Source: Streptomyces sp. TLI_146
Lineage (GTDB): Bacteria > Actinomycetota > Actinomycetes > Streptomycetales > Streptomycetaceae
Direction: 5' to 3'
Assembly: GCF_002846415.1 (NCBI RefSeq)
Contig: NZ_PJMX01000001.1
Span: 372,001 to 436,000 of the forward strand
Length of the DNA stretch: 64,000 bases
The number at the start of each line of letters is the position of its first letter. The stretch's first letter is position 1. The notes beneath the pieces are model-generated. The model ran no database searches and was not told the origin of the DNA. It saw nothing but the letters and a program-made list of their open reading frames with translations. This document shows, one piece after another, positions 1 to 7,847 of this stretch. Both the position numbers and the translations under genes were made by a program.

Positions 1-1874
1 TAGGCGTCACGGACGAAGCGCACCGCGGCCTCCTGGGTGAGCAGCGGTGAGTCTCCGGGCGGACAGTCCGGCAGCAGGACCGCGTCGTAGAGCACAGAGG
101 CGACCGTCGGCAGGGACCGGTCGACGACATAGCCGCTGCCGTCCCGGCCGGTGATCTTGCCGTCGTGCGGGGCGATGGCCTCCACGGTCGCACCGCGCGA
201 GGACAGTGCCTCGCGGAGCGGCGCGAGGTGTTCCGTGTCGAGGCCGTCGGCCACCAGGAGGGCGATCCGGCGGGTGCGGATGGAGCCGTCGCCGCGCTGC
301 GACTCCTGGCTGAGCGCGGGCGAACTCCCCTTGTGGCGCTCGGCACCCTGGCGCGGCACGGGGACGCCGATGCCTTCGGCGACCGCCCTGGCCAGCGTCC
401 CGTCCACCGACGCCAGCACATCGACGGTACGCGCCCGTACGCCCATCGCCTCGACCTTGCCCAGCTCGAAGCGGAAGGCGTCGACGATGTGCTGCTTCTC
501 CCAGTCGGCCATGCTGTTCCAGAACAGGGCCGCCTGGCTGTAGTGGTCCTGGAAGCTCGCGCTGCGGCGGCGGATGGTTTCGCCGTCCACGCGTTCCACG
601 TGGTGCCGGTAGGCGTCCGCCGCGGCCCCCGCGATGGCGGGGCAGCCCCCGCCGAGGGAGTTGGGGGTGTAGCTGGTGGCGCCGGAGTGGACGGCGCTCT
701 GGTGCGGGCCGTCGCGGTGGTTGGTACGGACCGCTGCGACGGGCTGGTTCACCGGCAGCTGGGCGAAGTTGGGGCCGCCCAGGCGCAGCAGTTGGGTGTC
801 CAGGTAGGAGAAGTTCCGGGCCTGGAGCAGCGGGTCGTTGGTGAAGTCGATACCGGGCACCACGTTGGCGGTGTGGAAGGCGACCTGTTCGGTCTCGGCG
901 AAGAAGTTCTCGGGGTTGCGGTCCAGAACCATACGGCCGATGGGCCGCACGGGCACCTGCTCCTCGGGGATGAGTTTGGTGGCGTCGAGCAGATCGAAGT
1001 CGAAGGCGAACTCGTCGTCCTGCGGCACGAGTTGGACGCCGAGCTCCCACTCGGGGAAATCCCCCGCCTCGATGGCCTGCCAGAGATCTCGGCGGTGGAA
1101 GTCCGGATCGCGCCCCTGGCACTCCTGGGCCTCGTCCCACACCAGCGACTGGACACCGAGCTTCGGCGTCCAGTGGAACTTCACGAAGGTCCCGTTCCCC
1201 TCCGCGTCGACGAAGCGGAAGGTGTGCACCCCGAACCCCTGCATCATCCGGAAGCTGCGCGGAATCGCCCGGTCCGACATCAGCCACATGATGGCGTGCA
1301 GCGTCTCCGGCTGGAGGGACACGAAGTCCCACAGGGTGTCGTGGGCCGAGGCCCCGGTGGGGATCTCGTTGTGCGGCTCGGGTTTCAGCGCGTGCACGAA
1401 GTCAGGAAACTTGATGCCGTCCTGGATGAAGAAGACGGGAACGTTGTTGCCCACGAGGTCGTAATTGCCCTGCGAGGTATAGAACTTGGTGGCGAAGCCG
1501 CGTATGTCCCGTACGGTGTCGGCGGAGCCGCGCGGGCCCTGCACCGTCGAGAACCGCACGAACACGGGCGTCTTGACGTCGGGGTCCTGCAGGAACGCGG
1601 CCCGCGTGAAGGCTGCACAGGACTCGTACGGCTGGAAGTACCCGTACGCACCCGCGCCGCGCGCGTGCACCACGCGCTCCGGGATCCGCTCGTGGTCGAA
1701 GTGGGTCAGCTTCTCCCGGAAGTGGAAGTCCTCCAGCAAGGTGGGCCCGCGTTCGCCGACCCGCAGGGAGTCGTCGGTGTGGTCCACCGTGACTGCCTGG
1801 TCGGTGGTCAGCGGGCCCGACGCGGGATCGTGTGCCCGGAAGGCGTCTCGCTGCGTCTGCTTGGCGTCGGTCAC
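1..1874 (-). CDS. katE: Large-subunit (HPII-type) monofunctional catalase, 3' end cut by window edge
   Basis: Heme catalase that dismutates hydrogen peroxide in the cytoplasm. The frame opens with a GTG at 1874, preceded by a GGGGAGGA ribosome site, and stays open to base 1 (about 624 codons). The distal-side histidine lies in [15 protein letters not shown], and the proximal tyrosine in RNFSYLDTQ. The C-terminal part ([17 protein letters not shown] onward) is the flavodoxin/class-I-amidotransferase-like domain that distinguishes large catalases from small ones. HPII enzymes usually have 700 or more residues, so only the end is missing. The GTG overlaps the stop of the upstream DJ-1/PfpI gene as GTGA, so the two are probably translationally coupled in a peroxide-stress operon. 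The family call is firm; the exact C-terminus is outside the window. Confidence 0.95.
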   Translation of the reverse strand, partial: MTDAKQTQRDAFRAHDPASGPLTTDQAVTVDHTDDSLRVGERGPTLLEDFHFREKLTHFDHERIPERVVHARGAGAYGYFQPYESCAAFTRAAFLQDPDVKTPVFVRFSTVQGPRGSADTVRDIRGFATKFYTSQGNYDLVGNNVPVFFIQDGIKFPDFVHALKPEPHNEIPTGASAHDTLWDFVSLQPETLHAIMWLMSDRAIPRSFRMMQGFGVHTFRFVDAEGNGTFVKFHWTPKLGVQSLVWDEAQECQGRDPDFHRRDLWQAIEAGDFPEWELGVQLVPQDDEFAFDFDLLDATKLIPEEQVPVRPIGRMVLDRNPENFFAETEQVAFHTANVVPGIDFTNDPLLQARNFSYLDTQLLRLGGPNFAQLPVNQPVAAVRTNHRDGPHQSAVHSGATSYTPNSLGGGCPAIAGAAADAYRHHVERVDGETIRRRSASFQDHYSQAALFWNSMADWEKQHIVDAFRFELGKVEAMGVRARTVDVLASVDGTLARAVAEGIGVPVPRQGAERHKGSSPALSQESQRGDGSIRTRRIALLVADGLDTEHLAPLREALSSRGATVEAIAPHDGKITGRDGSGYVVDRSLPTVASVLYDAVLLPDCPPGDSPLLTQEAAVRFVRDA

Positions 1875-2422
1875 CGTACGGTCCTCCCCTTCTTGTCGAA
1901 CTCCCTGGTCAGCGCCTCGCAGAAGGCGGGCAGATCGTCCGGTTTACGGCTGGTGATCAGGATGTTCGGCCCGTGGTCGCAGATCTTCACCTGCTCGTCG
2001 ACCCAGTCACCGCCGGCGTTGCGGATGTCCGTCCGCAGGCTCGGCCAGGACGTCAGGACCCGCCCGCGCACCACATCCGCCTCCACCAGCGTCCAGGGCG
2101 CGTGGCAGATCGCCGCCACCGGCTTGCCCGTGTCGAAGAAGGCTTTGGTGAACGCCACGGCCTTCTCGTCGAGCCGCAGGAAGTCGGGGTTGGCCACCCC
2201 GCCGGGCAGGACGAGTCCGTCGAACTCCGCCACATCCGCCTCGCCGACGATCTCGTCGACCGGGAACGTGTCCCCCTTGTCGAGGTGGTGGAAGGCCTGG
2301 ATCTCCCCCTTCTCGGTGGAGACCAGCACGGGCACGCCGCCGGTGGCACGTACCGCCTGCCACGGTTCGGTCAGCTCTTTCTGCTCCACGCCCTCGGGCG
2401 CGGTGAGGAATGCGATCCGCAT
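1871..2422 (-). CDS. DJ-1/PfpI family type 1 glutamine amidotransferase-like protein
   Basis: 183-aa single-domain protein of the DJ-1/PfpI superfamily (intracellular protease, YhbO or DJ-1-like stress proteins). The nucleophile elbow is visible as AAICHAPW, with Cys followed by His as in PfpI and YhbO. The glycine-rich stretch GLVLPGGVANPDFLR and the early acidic region are also typical. The length matches the family (170-190 aa). It starts at an ATG and its stop overlaps the catalase GTG by four bases, so it is the upstream partner in a two-gene peroxide or carbonyl stress operon. Related proteins act as chaperones, glyoxalases or deglycases; which activity this one has cannot be told from the sequence. 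Confidence 0.9.
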   Translation of the reverse strand: MRIAFLTAPEGVEQKELTEPWQAVRATGGVPVLVSTEKGEIQAFHHLDKGDTFPVDEIVGEADVAEFDGLVLPGGVANPDFLRLDEKAVAFTKAFFDTGKPVAAICHAPWTLVEADVVRGRVLTSWPSLRTDIRNAGGDWVDEQVKICDHGPNILITSRKPDDLPAFCEALTREFDKKGRTVR

Positions 2423-2469
2423 GGGTGCTCGGTCCTTTCCGTGTGTGCGCGGCTCCTTGCTCCGATGTC

Positions 2470-2883
2470 TCAGCTCGACAGGACTTCGAGGAGGTCGCCG
2501 ACCTGCGGTGAGGGCAGCGACCGCGCCACGTCCGCCAGGGCGACCATGCCGACCAGGGTGTGGCCGTCGATGACGGGCAGCCGCCGGACGCGGTGGGACT
2601 TCATCGTCGTGAAGATCTCGTCCACGTCGTCGTCCGCGCCGATGGTGACGGCCTCGCCCTGGGCAAGCTCGCCGGCGGTGGTCTCGGCGGGGTCCTTGCC
2701 CGCACCCAGCACCTTGACGACGATGTCACGGTCAGTGATCACGCCCTTCAGCCGGTTGTCACTGCCGCAGATGGGCAGCGATCCCACGCCGAGCTCGGTG
2801 AGCTTGACGGCGGCCTCCAGGACGGACTCCTGGGCCGCGGCGCACTCGGCGCCGGGCGTCATGATGTCGCGTGCGGTGGTCAT
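2470..2883 (-). CDS. CBS-domain pair protein
   Basis: 137-aa cytoplasmic protein made almost only of two CBS motifs (a Bateman module). The first begins at MTTARDIMTPGAEC and holds GVITDRDIVVKVLG; the second holds IFTTMKSHRVRRLPVIDG and LVGMVALADVA. Bateman modules bind adenine nucleotides and sense energy state. Stand-alone copies are abundant in Streptomyces stress loci. A longer frame runs upstream, but the ATG at 2883 has AAGGAGA nearby and starts exactly at the domain, so I chose it. It lies 47 bp upstream of the DJ-1/PfpI gene on the same strand and may belong to the same transcript. Partner unknown. Confidence 0.88.
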   Translation of the reverse strand: MTTARDIMTPGAECAAAQESVLEAAVKLTELGVGSLPICGSDNRLKGVITDRDIVVKVLGAGKDPAETTAGELAQGEAVTIGADDDVDEIFTTMKSHRVRRLPVIDGHTLVGMVALADVARSLPSPQVGDLLEVLSS

Positions 2884-3058
2884 GTGCCTTCTCCTTGCTT
2901 CTCTACGTGTGCCTGTACGGTCTGCTTGTACTTCTGCATGCCCGTACGTCTGTGCGCCGTACGGGGGTGATGGCCGCCGGGTACCCCGTAGCACCAGGCG
3001 GACACACCGGCCGGGCCAGATCGGCGATCACCGCCGAAAGCGACGCCCGGCCCCAGCC

Positions 3059-3406
3059 TCACTCCTGCGGCCGGCCGCCCCCGCGAGAGCGATCGTCCGT
3101 CGACGCATCCTGCTGGGCCCCGGACGGACGGGTGCCGGAGTTCCCGAAGCCGGGAAGTCTGTGCGGGGTCGACCGCGGCACGTCACGCGGCACCTCATCC
3201 GGCTCGCGCCGCTCGATGATCTCGCCCACCGGCCCCGACTCGGGCAGCCGTGGCTGCTCCTCCGGCCGCGGCACCCGGGCCCGCCTGCGTTGCCCGCGCC
3301 ACACCAGGGCGATGAGCAGCGCGACGAGAACCACGCCGACGACGAAGGGGGCCGCGCCGACCGCCAAGTCCCTGCCCGCGGCCAGTTCTATGCTGCACAA
3401 GGTCAT
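3059..3406 (-). CDS. DUF6479 family small membrane protein
   Basis: 115-aa protein with one N-terminal membrane helix (VGAAPFVVGVVLVALLIALVW) followed by a basic stop-transfer patch (RGQRRRAR) and a hydrophilic proline-rich tail. The tail holds PRPEEQPRLPESGPV and a GNSGTRPS segment, the pattern I know from the DUF6479 family, which is confined to actinomycetes. The function is unknown. It is expected to sit in the membrane with the long tail in the cytoplasm. It is on the same strand as the CBS gene but about 175 bp upstream, so it may be a separate transcription unit. Confidence 0.72.
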   Translation of the reverse strand: MTLCSIELAAGRDLAVGAAPFVVGVVLVALLIALVWRGQRRRARVPRPEEQPRLPESGPVGEIIERREPDEVPRDVPRSTPHRLPGFGNSGTRPSGAQQDASTDDRSRGGGRPQE

Positions 3407-3496
3407 GACTGCCGGGTACCCGACAGCTCCGCCCGAAACGGACGGAGGGCTTCGATCCAGTCACCTACGGCCCGCACCACCGCCGACCCCAGAAGG

Positions 3497-3634
3497 GTGA
3501 ATCCGGTTCACACCGTCCGCGCGGGGTACGTCCTGCGCGAGAGGACCGGAGCGGACTGGCAGCAGAAGGCCTTCGCCGTGGGCGGGCTGCCGGCGGTGCG
3601 CGATCTGATCACCAGCCAGAGCCTGCTGGCCTGA
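3497..3634 (+). other. Short coding-like frame, possible 3' gene remnant
   Basis: A GTG-started 45-codon frame with strongly GC-biased third positions, ending in TGA. It contains VRAGYVLRERTGADWQQ and AVGGLPAVRDLITSQ. It reads like the C-terminal end of a larger protein that has lost its front, but I do not recognise the family. Its last 26 bases overlap the end of the opposing membrane-protein frame. It could also be a chance frame. Confidence 0.25.
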
Positions 3635-3908
3635 CGCTCTCCCCCACCCAGTCCTCGGGCAGGAGCGGCGCCGGGACGAGTGCGGCGAAGGCGATCTGTG
3701 CCATGACCTGGAACGCCAGTGGCTCTGGCGCGCTGGAGGCGATGAGCGGCCGGGCGAACACGCTCAGCGGCATCGCCAGCAGGAACCGGAAGCGGACCAC
3801 ATCCATGCGGCGATGCGCTGATACCGCCGTCATCGCGACGAGCAGGGTCGGGACACCGACGATCAGGAGCAGGCCCGCCCCTACCCTCGTGGCCTCCAGG
3901 AACGACAT
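3609..3908 (-). CDS. Putative small membrane protein
   Basis: 99-aa frame with coding-like GC3 and three hydrophobic stretches: about residues 9-29 (GAGLLLIVGVPTLLVAMTAV), 41-60 (FRFLLAMPLSVFARPLIAS) and 64-83. No catalytic motif is visible and I do not recognise the family. No good ribosome site precedes the ATG. It stands alone between the DUF6479 and DUF1963 genes. It may be intact or the 5' part of a longer protein. Confidence 0.45.
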   Translation of the reverse strand: MSFLEATRVGAGLLLIVGVPTLLVAMTAVSAHRRMDVVRFRFLLAMPLSVFARPLIASSAPEPLAFQVMAQIAFAALVPAPLLPEDWVGESVRPAGSGW

Positions 3909-3952
3909 GTCCCAGTGGGCCGTTTCACGACACCCTCAGGGAATCCGGCCGC

Positions 3953-4795
3953 TCAGCAGCACTGCATGGTGCACATCGCCCGATCGAAGCGGCGCTCGGC
4001 CAGGTCCTGGGGCCGTATAAGCCAGTAGAGGGCGCCGCAGTCGCCCCACATCATGTCGGCGTCGTCGTCCGTGTCGAACTGCGCCAGCAGGACCCAGCGC
4101 TCGGCCTCCTCGGCCACGCGGGGATCGTCCCAGCGCACGTCCTTGCCGAGGACGCCGTGGGCGACCTCGAACTCGACCGGGTTCTGCACCGGATCGGCGT
4201 GACCGCCCACCCGGTGGCCGGGGCCTGCGGAGTGGTCGTAGAGCGCGTCGGTGAAGGCGCTGGGCCATCCCTCGCCCCGGGGGTCCACGCCCACGGTCCG
4301 CTCCACGACCGGATGCCAGATGTCGGGTGCGGTGGGCTCCAGACGGGCCGTCAACGGCACTTCGGGATAGGCCTCAAGACCCGCGGGAGTGGGGCGCTCC
4401 GTCACCTTCGCACCGGCGGGCGCGTAGATCACCCGCGCCCCCGCCCACGTCTCCGGCTCGTCCGGGGCCACGAACGCCTCGCCGTCGTCGATCTGGCCGT
4501 CGAAGTAGAAGAACGACAGCGTGCCGTCGGCGGGCAGCGGTATGTCCAGGACGTGGACCGGCAGGGCCGCGCAGTCGACGCGGGCCACGAACGCGAGGGG
4601 CCCCTGCCCCTCCCACACCGGCCACTCCTCGCCCTCGGGCAGCTCCGGTGCCCCGCCGAGCCGCCCGGCCAGCGGCTCACCCGGCTCGGCCTTCGCCAGA
4701 CCGGCGCCGGGGCGCAGCAGGGTGAGCCACCGTGCGGCCATGTCGGCGGGCAGGTGCGTACGGGCAAGGTCGTGCAAAGACGTCTGGGAAGTCAT
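3953..4795 (-). CDS. DUF1963 (YwqG-like) protein
   Basis: 280-aa cytoplasmic protein. The family signature is visible: an early LGGAPELPEGEEWP segment, then PLAFVARVDC, GTLSFFYF and a late WVLLAQFDTDDDADMMWGDCGALYWLI stretch with the GDxGxLYWLI motif of DUF1963. The biochemical role of the family is unknown; YwqG-like proteins often sit near toxin or immunity genes. The frame extends far upstream, but the family homology begins just after the ATG at 4795, which I chose. The protein ends with a Cys-Cys pair. No clear operon partner. Confidence 0.85.
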   Translation of the reverse strand: MTSQTSLHDLARTHLPADMAARWLTLLRPGAGLAKAEPGEPLAGRLGGAPELPEGEEWPVWEGQGPLAFVARVDCAALPVHVLDIPLPADGTLSFFYFDGQIDDGEAFVAPDEPETWAGARVIYAPAGAKVTERPTPAGLEAYPEVPLTARLEPTAPDIWHPVVERTVGVDPRGEGWPSAFTDALYDHSAGPGHRVGGHADPVQNPVEFEVAHGVLGKDVRWDDPRVAEEAERWVLLAQFDTDDDADMMWGDCGALYWLIRPQDLAERRFDRAMCTMQCC

Positions 4796-4879
4796 GCCCT
4801 TGATGATGCATCCCACCACTGACAACGGCCGCCGCGCGCGATGGTGGGGCGCTTTCCGGAGGGTGTCAGCTCTGTGCCG

Positions 4880-5215
4880 CCTGGCGGGAGACCGGCTGCG
4901 GGCCCAGGCGCTCGGCGGTGGCGACGAACGTCGGCACGCGCGGTCTCCTGGCCGTGCTCCGCACCGGGGGCCCACTCGATGATCGGCGCGTCGTGGAGCG
5001 GGACAAGGTGACGCCGGGAGGCGTATATGCCAAGTGGCGTGCTCATTCATGGGACTGACGACCTGGTGGTCGGCGACCTGCGGAACGATCTCGTGGATGG
5101 ACCCGGCATGCGCACCGCGCCAGATCGGACGGCCCAGCGGGGTGCGGCCGGGCAGCATGACTTCCATCCAGTAGTCGGGCACCTTCGGGCCCGGGGTCGA
5201 AAAAAGACTCCGTCC
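4880..5215 (-). pseudogene. Frameshifted relic of an unidentified protein
   Basis: Two adjacent minus-strand segments have coding-like third positions but lie in different frames. The first (about 5215-5040) reads PDYWMEVMLPGRTPLG and GAHAGSIHEIVPQVAD; the second (about 5035-4880) reads HLVPLHDAPIIEWAPGAEH. They look like parts of one gene broken by a frameshift near 5040. I do not recognise the family. Confidence 0.4.
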
Positions 5216-5254
5216 TTGAGGTCCTCCATGGACACCGACTCCCGCCCGGCCCAG

Positions 5255-5386
5255 GGGGAGCTGTCGGCGAAGGGTCTCACGCACGGGGAGATCTCGGCTC
5301 ATCTCGCCGAGGTGTCTGGCGCCGAGGCCTCCAAGAGGACGATCTCCACGATCCCCGACGCGGTGGTGGAGGGTATGTCCGCCTAG
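5255..5386 (+). pseudogene. IS256-family transposase fragment
   Basis: A short frame ending in TAG reads AKGLTHGEISAHLAEVSGAE followed by TISTIPDAVVEGM. This is the helix-turn-helix region of IS256 (mutator-type) transposases, where AKGLTTGEIxxHLxEVYGxEVS and TISxITDxVxEGM are standard. Everything before and after it is missing, so it is a relic with no catalytic DDE residues. It abuts the frameshifted relic on its left. Confidence 0.75.
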
Positions 5387-5544
5387 CAGAACCACCCCCC
5401 TGGACCGCCCTCCCCCATAGCAATCGGTTCCACCGAAGGCCACCTCGCACCCTGATACGACGTCAAATATGCCTGGCGAACTCATCCTTCACCCACATAG
5501 GCTCAGCGCATTCCTTCCCAAACCCATGAAGCAAGGTGAAGACA

Positions 5545-5973
5545 ATGACTCTTCGTATATCCAAGCGCGTCGCGGCAATGGCGATAACCACCACCGTGGC
5601 AGCGAGCGCCACCATCGCCGGCGCGGCCGGTACTGCCGCCGCTGCCACAGGTGGCGGCTGCACCGGCCCGGCATCCAAATACGCGTGCGTGCGCACGGTC
5701 GACAACAACGGCCATACCCATGTGGTATTCGAAGCCGCTTTCGACCCCCTCAACGGTGGGGCGGACTGCCATGTCCGTATGACCGCGTGGGACGACACCG
5801 ACGGGTGGCCATGGGTGTCCGAGCCCCGACCGTGCGGCAGGGGACATAAGTTTACATTCGACCTGCCCAACCCCACCCCCGGTCACATCTACCGTACGGA
5901 GCTGCGCATCGCTCCCGCCAGAAGCGACTTCGAATTCCCGGAAATCGTGACAGCCCCGCCGCTCAGGTACTGA
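5545..5973 (+). CDS. Small exported protein of unknown function
   Basis: 142-aa protein. The start ATG at 5545 has an AAGGTGA ribosome site five bases upstream; an upstream GTG at 5536 is less likely. Residues 1-33 are a Sec signal (basic MTLRISKR, a hydrophobic Ala/Thr core, then AGTAAAAT). The mature part has four cysteines (GGGCTGP, KYACV, ADCHV, PRPCGR), which could form two disulfides, and a beta-rich pattern. No named domain was recognised. It stands alone between mobile-element relics. Confidence 0.75.
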   Translation: MTLRISKRVAAMAITTTVAASATIAGAAGTAAAATGGGCTGPASKYACVRTVDNNGHTHVVFEAAFDPLNGGADCHVRMTAWDDTDGWPWVSEPRPCGRGHKFTFDLPNPTPGHIYRTELRIAPARSDFEFPEIVTAPPLRY

Positions 5974-6044
5974 CCCACCCTGCACCAGCACACAGCGCCT
6001 GCCCTTATCAGGCGTGATAACGATGGCCACCTCTCCGTGAAACC

Positions 6045-6116
6045 TGATGAGTCGAGGGGGATTTCACCCCTCGACTCTCACAGAACCGTGCGCAACAGTC
6101 GCCCGTTACACCGCTC
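6045..6116 (-). ncRNA. Group II intron domains V and VI (3' end relic)
   Basis: On the minus strand, just after the reverse-transcriptase relic, 6116-6082 starts GAGC and ends ACGGTTCT, folding as the 34-35-nt domain V hairpin of group II introns with its AGC catalytic triad. It is followed by GTGAGAG and a second hairpin (6073-6050, a GA-rich stem capped by GGTGAAATCC), in the place of domain VI. The order RT stop, domain V, domain VI is the normal 3' end of a bacterial group II intron. Domain V carries GAGCGG where GAGCCG is usual, a sign of decay. No 5' intron part was seen. Confidence 0.6.
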
Positions 6117-6131
6117 TTGTCGTCCTAATCA

Positions 6132-6254
6132 TCAGACCGACTCCGCATCCGTGGTCAGCCGCCAGTGCGCGAACATGCGGGGGCATCGCCGAACGTTCTC
6201 CACAAGCTTCGCGTGGGTCTTCCGCTTGAGTGCGAGCCGTTTGTACATGATCAT
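6132..6254 (-). pseudogene. C-terminal end of a group II intron reverse transcriptase/maturase
   Basis: The frame ending in TGA at 6132 reads MYKRLALKRKTHAKLVENV, then CPRMFAHWRL. This matches the very end of bacterial group II intron-encoded proteins, which close with a basic helix and an FxHW motif. The RT, X and endonuclease parts are absent upstream. It is immediately followed by intron domains V and VI, which supports the call. Non-functional. Confidence 0.6.
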
Positions 6255-6528
6255 GCCTGGAGAACACACAAGGAGCCCTGCGGGTTACCGCTGAAACGGA
6301 TCTGCCCGTAGCGCCCGACGACAACTCCCAGCAAGACGGGTGCTGTCGGTGACCCCAGGATTGACGAGGGTTCTGAGCGGGGTGGGCGTCGCCGTGCTGG
6401 ACGATGTGGACGCGGCCCGGGAGTGGGCTGCTGCTGGGGAGGCGTCGGCTATCGGGGCGAGCCACTGCCGGTCCGGGCCCGCCCTCACGTCCAATCTCCG
6501 GTAGGCGCTGGTGCGTTGCCGCATGGGC

Positions 6529-6573
6529 GGTACGGACAACGACGCCTGTGGCGAGGGTTGGAGCCGTCCGTCG
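6529..6573 (+). repeat. 45-bp direct repeat copy 1 (partner at 9659-9703)
   Basis: The segment matches 9659-9703 at 36 of 45 positions without gaps and in the same orientation. One frame reads VRTTTPVARVGAVR here and VRTTVPAAMVGAIR there. I cannot name the parent sequence. Together with the 26-bp repeat it brackets the MarR cassette. Confidence 0.5.
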
Positions 6574-6600
6574 GAAGCAGCCCTCACCCCATCAGCGCAG

Positions 6601-6626
6601 CCGTCATCCGATTGATGGCCGCTCTG
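6601..6626 (+). repeat. 26-bp direct repeat copy 1 (partner at 9096-9121)
   Basis: Matches 9096-9121 at 24 of 26 positions; the last 18 bases (CGATTGATGGCCGCTCTG) are identical. The similarity extends weakly upstream, with CCCTCAC at 6581 and again at 9076 at the same offset. The two copies flank the MarR, membrane protein and NmrA genes and one IS5-type fragment. Confidence 0.7.
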
Positions 6627-6672
6627 CAACGGCGCCCCGCCGTTGCCGACTGCGGCGCCTTGACCGTCCATG

Positions 6673-6691
6673 TAGTTAGGTGCCATATTAG
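6673..6691 (+). promoter_or_regulatory. Putative MarR operator upstream of the marR-like gene
   Basis: TAGTTAGGTGCCATATTAG lies directly before the regulator ATG. The near-identical 19-mer TAGTTAGCTGCCTAATTAG occurs at 7270-7288 before the next gene. Only three of 19 positions differ. Each is a degenerate inverted repeat (TTAG/CTAA half-sites). This is AT-rich for the genome and fits autoregulation by the MarR protein. Confidence 0.6.
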
Positions 6692-6695
6692 TTGC

Positions 6696-7214
6696 ATGAT
6701 GGATGACGAGACGGATCGCGAGGCGCCCACGCTGGACCAGGCCAGGCAGCAGGTCGGGCGTTACGGTCTCGACGTCGATCCACAGGCGGTGCTGGTCGCG
6801 GTGCGGCTGATCTCCGCCGGTGCGCGGGTCGGCCGGGCGGCCGAGGCGCACTTCTCCCGGTTCGGCCTGTCGACCGGGCGTTACCGGCTGCTCGCCGACC
6901 TGGAGGACTGCGGCGGGGAGAAGCCCCCGTCCCGGCTGGCGGCCGACCTCGGTGTCTCCCGGGCCACGGTCACCGGCCTGGTGGACGGCCTGGAGCGGGA
7001 CGGCCTGGTCGCCCGCCGTGCGTCCGTCGAGGACGGGCGCGGCGCGGTTGTCGTGCTCACCGCCCGTGGTGCGCAGCGCCTACGCGAGATGGCGCCCGAG
7101 CACTTCGGACGGCTGGAGGAGATGGTGAGTGGCCTCAGCATCGAGGAGCGCGCGGTCTTCCTGGATCTGCTCGCGCGCGTGGTGCGGGGCAGTTCCGCCC
7201 TGACCGAGGAGTAG
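6696..7214 (+). CDS. MarR family transcriptional regulator
   Basis: 172-aa cytoplasmic DNA-binding protein. The winged helix-turn-helix is visible in the middle: TGRYRLLADLEDCGGEKPPS, then RLAADLGVSRATVTGLVDGL (recognition helix) and the wing RRASVEDGRGAVVVLTARG with the DxR motif of MarR proteins. Flanking helices provide the dimer interface. Two adjacent ATG codons (6696 and 6699) can serve as the start. The operator-like motif just upstream and its twin before the next gene suggest that it represses itself and the downstream membrane/NmrA genes. The ligand is unknown; MarR proteins near NmrA-type reductases often sense phenolic or oxidised compounds. Confidence 0.92.
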   Translation: MMDDETDREAPTLDQARQQVGRYGLDVDPQAVLVAVRLISAGARVGRAAEAHFSRFGLSTGRYRLLADLEDCGGEKPPSRLAADLGVSRATVTGLVDGLERDGLVARRASVEDGRGAVVVLTARGAQRLREMAPEHFGRLEEMVSGLSIEERAVFLDLLARVVRGSSALTEE

Positions 7215-7269
7215 CCCGGCCCACGTCCGTCCTGGCTCCGCATCTTGGCGGGGCCTGTTTTCCGGCCCA

Positions 7270-7288
7270 ATAGTTAGCTGCCTAATTA
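7270..7288 (+). promoter_or_regulatory. Putative MarR operator before the membrane/NmrA genes
   Basis: TAGTTAGCTGCCTAATTAG, 53 bp before the membrane-protein ATG, is a near copy of the motif at 6673-6691. This second copy is the more symmetric (TTAGCTGCCTAA core). It probably lies in the promoter of the 7341-8708 gene pair. Confidence 0.6.
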
Positions 7289-7340
7289 GATTGGCCCGGG
7301 TGGGTTCTTATCCCCGCCCCGGGTCGAGAGAGAGGCCCGC

Positions 7341-7805
7341 ATGACGTCACCGAAAGACGCTGTCACCCCCGGCCGTGCGGACACCCGTCCGTTCACGCTG
7401 TGGCGCGAAGTCCTGACCGCCTACGCCGCCCCGGCACTGATGGCCGGCGCGGCCGGATTCGCCACCGGCCAGAGCGGACTGGTCCTGGCGGCATTCACCT
7501 CCATCGCCGGCACCTCCGCCGTGGTGGCGTACCTGCTCGGCGCCTGGCTGCGGCACGGCGGACACCCGCGGCGCTGGACCACCACCCTGCCGCGCCCGGT
7601 ACTGACGGGGCTGCTGGCCGCCGCCACGACCGCCGCGGCCGCCTCGCTGGGCTGGTTCGCCGCGGGCTGGCTGCCCGCCCACACCGCCGTTCCGACGGGG
7701 AAGTGTCTGGACCGGCTCCGCCTGGACCTACCGATCTCCGCCGCCCTCGCCACCACCATCGTCACCCTGCGCTGGCGGGCCGCCATCGGCCGTTGCCGCG
7801 CCTGA
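7341..7805 (+). CDS. Four-helix membrane protein
   Basis: 154-aa protein with a hydrophilic N-terminus and four hydrophobic segments: AYAAPALMAGAAGFA, LVLAAFTSIAGTSAVVAYLL, VLTGLLAAATTAAAASLGW and LPISAALATTIVTL. The pattern resembles the small four-helix membrane proteins annotated as DUF6069 in actinomycetes, but I cannot confirm the family. It lies 126 bp after the MarR gene, behind its own operator-like motif, and 42 bp before the NmrA-like gene, so these two are probably co-transcribed. Role unknown. Confidence 0.72.
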   Translation: MTSPKDAVTPGRADTRPFTLWREVLTAYAAPALMAGAAGFATGQSGLVLAAFTSIAGTSAVVAYLLGAWLRHGGHPRRWTTTLPRPVLTGLLAAATTAAAASLGWFAAGWLPAHTAVPTGKCLDRLRLDLPISAALATTIVTLRWRAAIGRCRA

Positions 7806-7847
7806 CCTGGACCCTCACCCCACCGACACCCGAGGAATGGACGCACA

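Noticed and set aside
165-3634. Long plus-strand frames opposite the catalase, DJ-1 and CBS genes
   Set aside because: They are antisense shadows of GC-rich genes; the minus-strand products match known families end to end.
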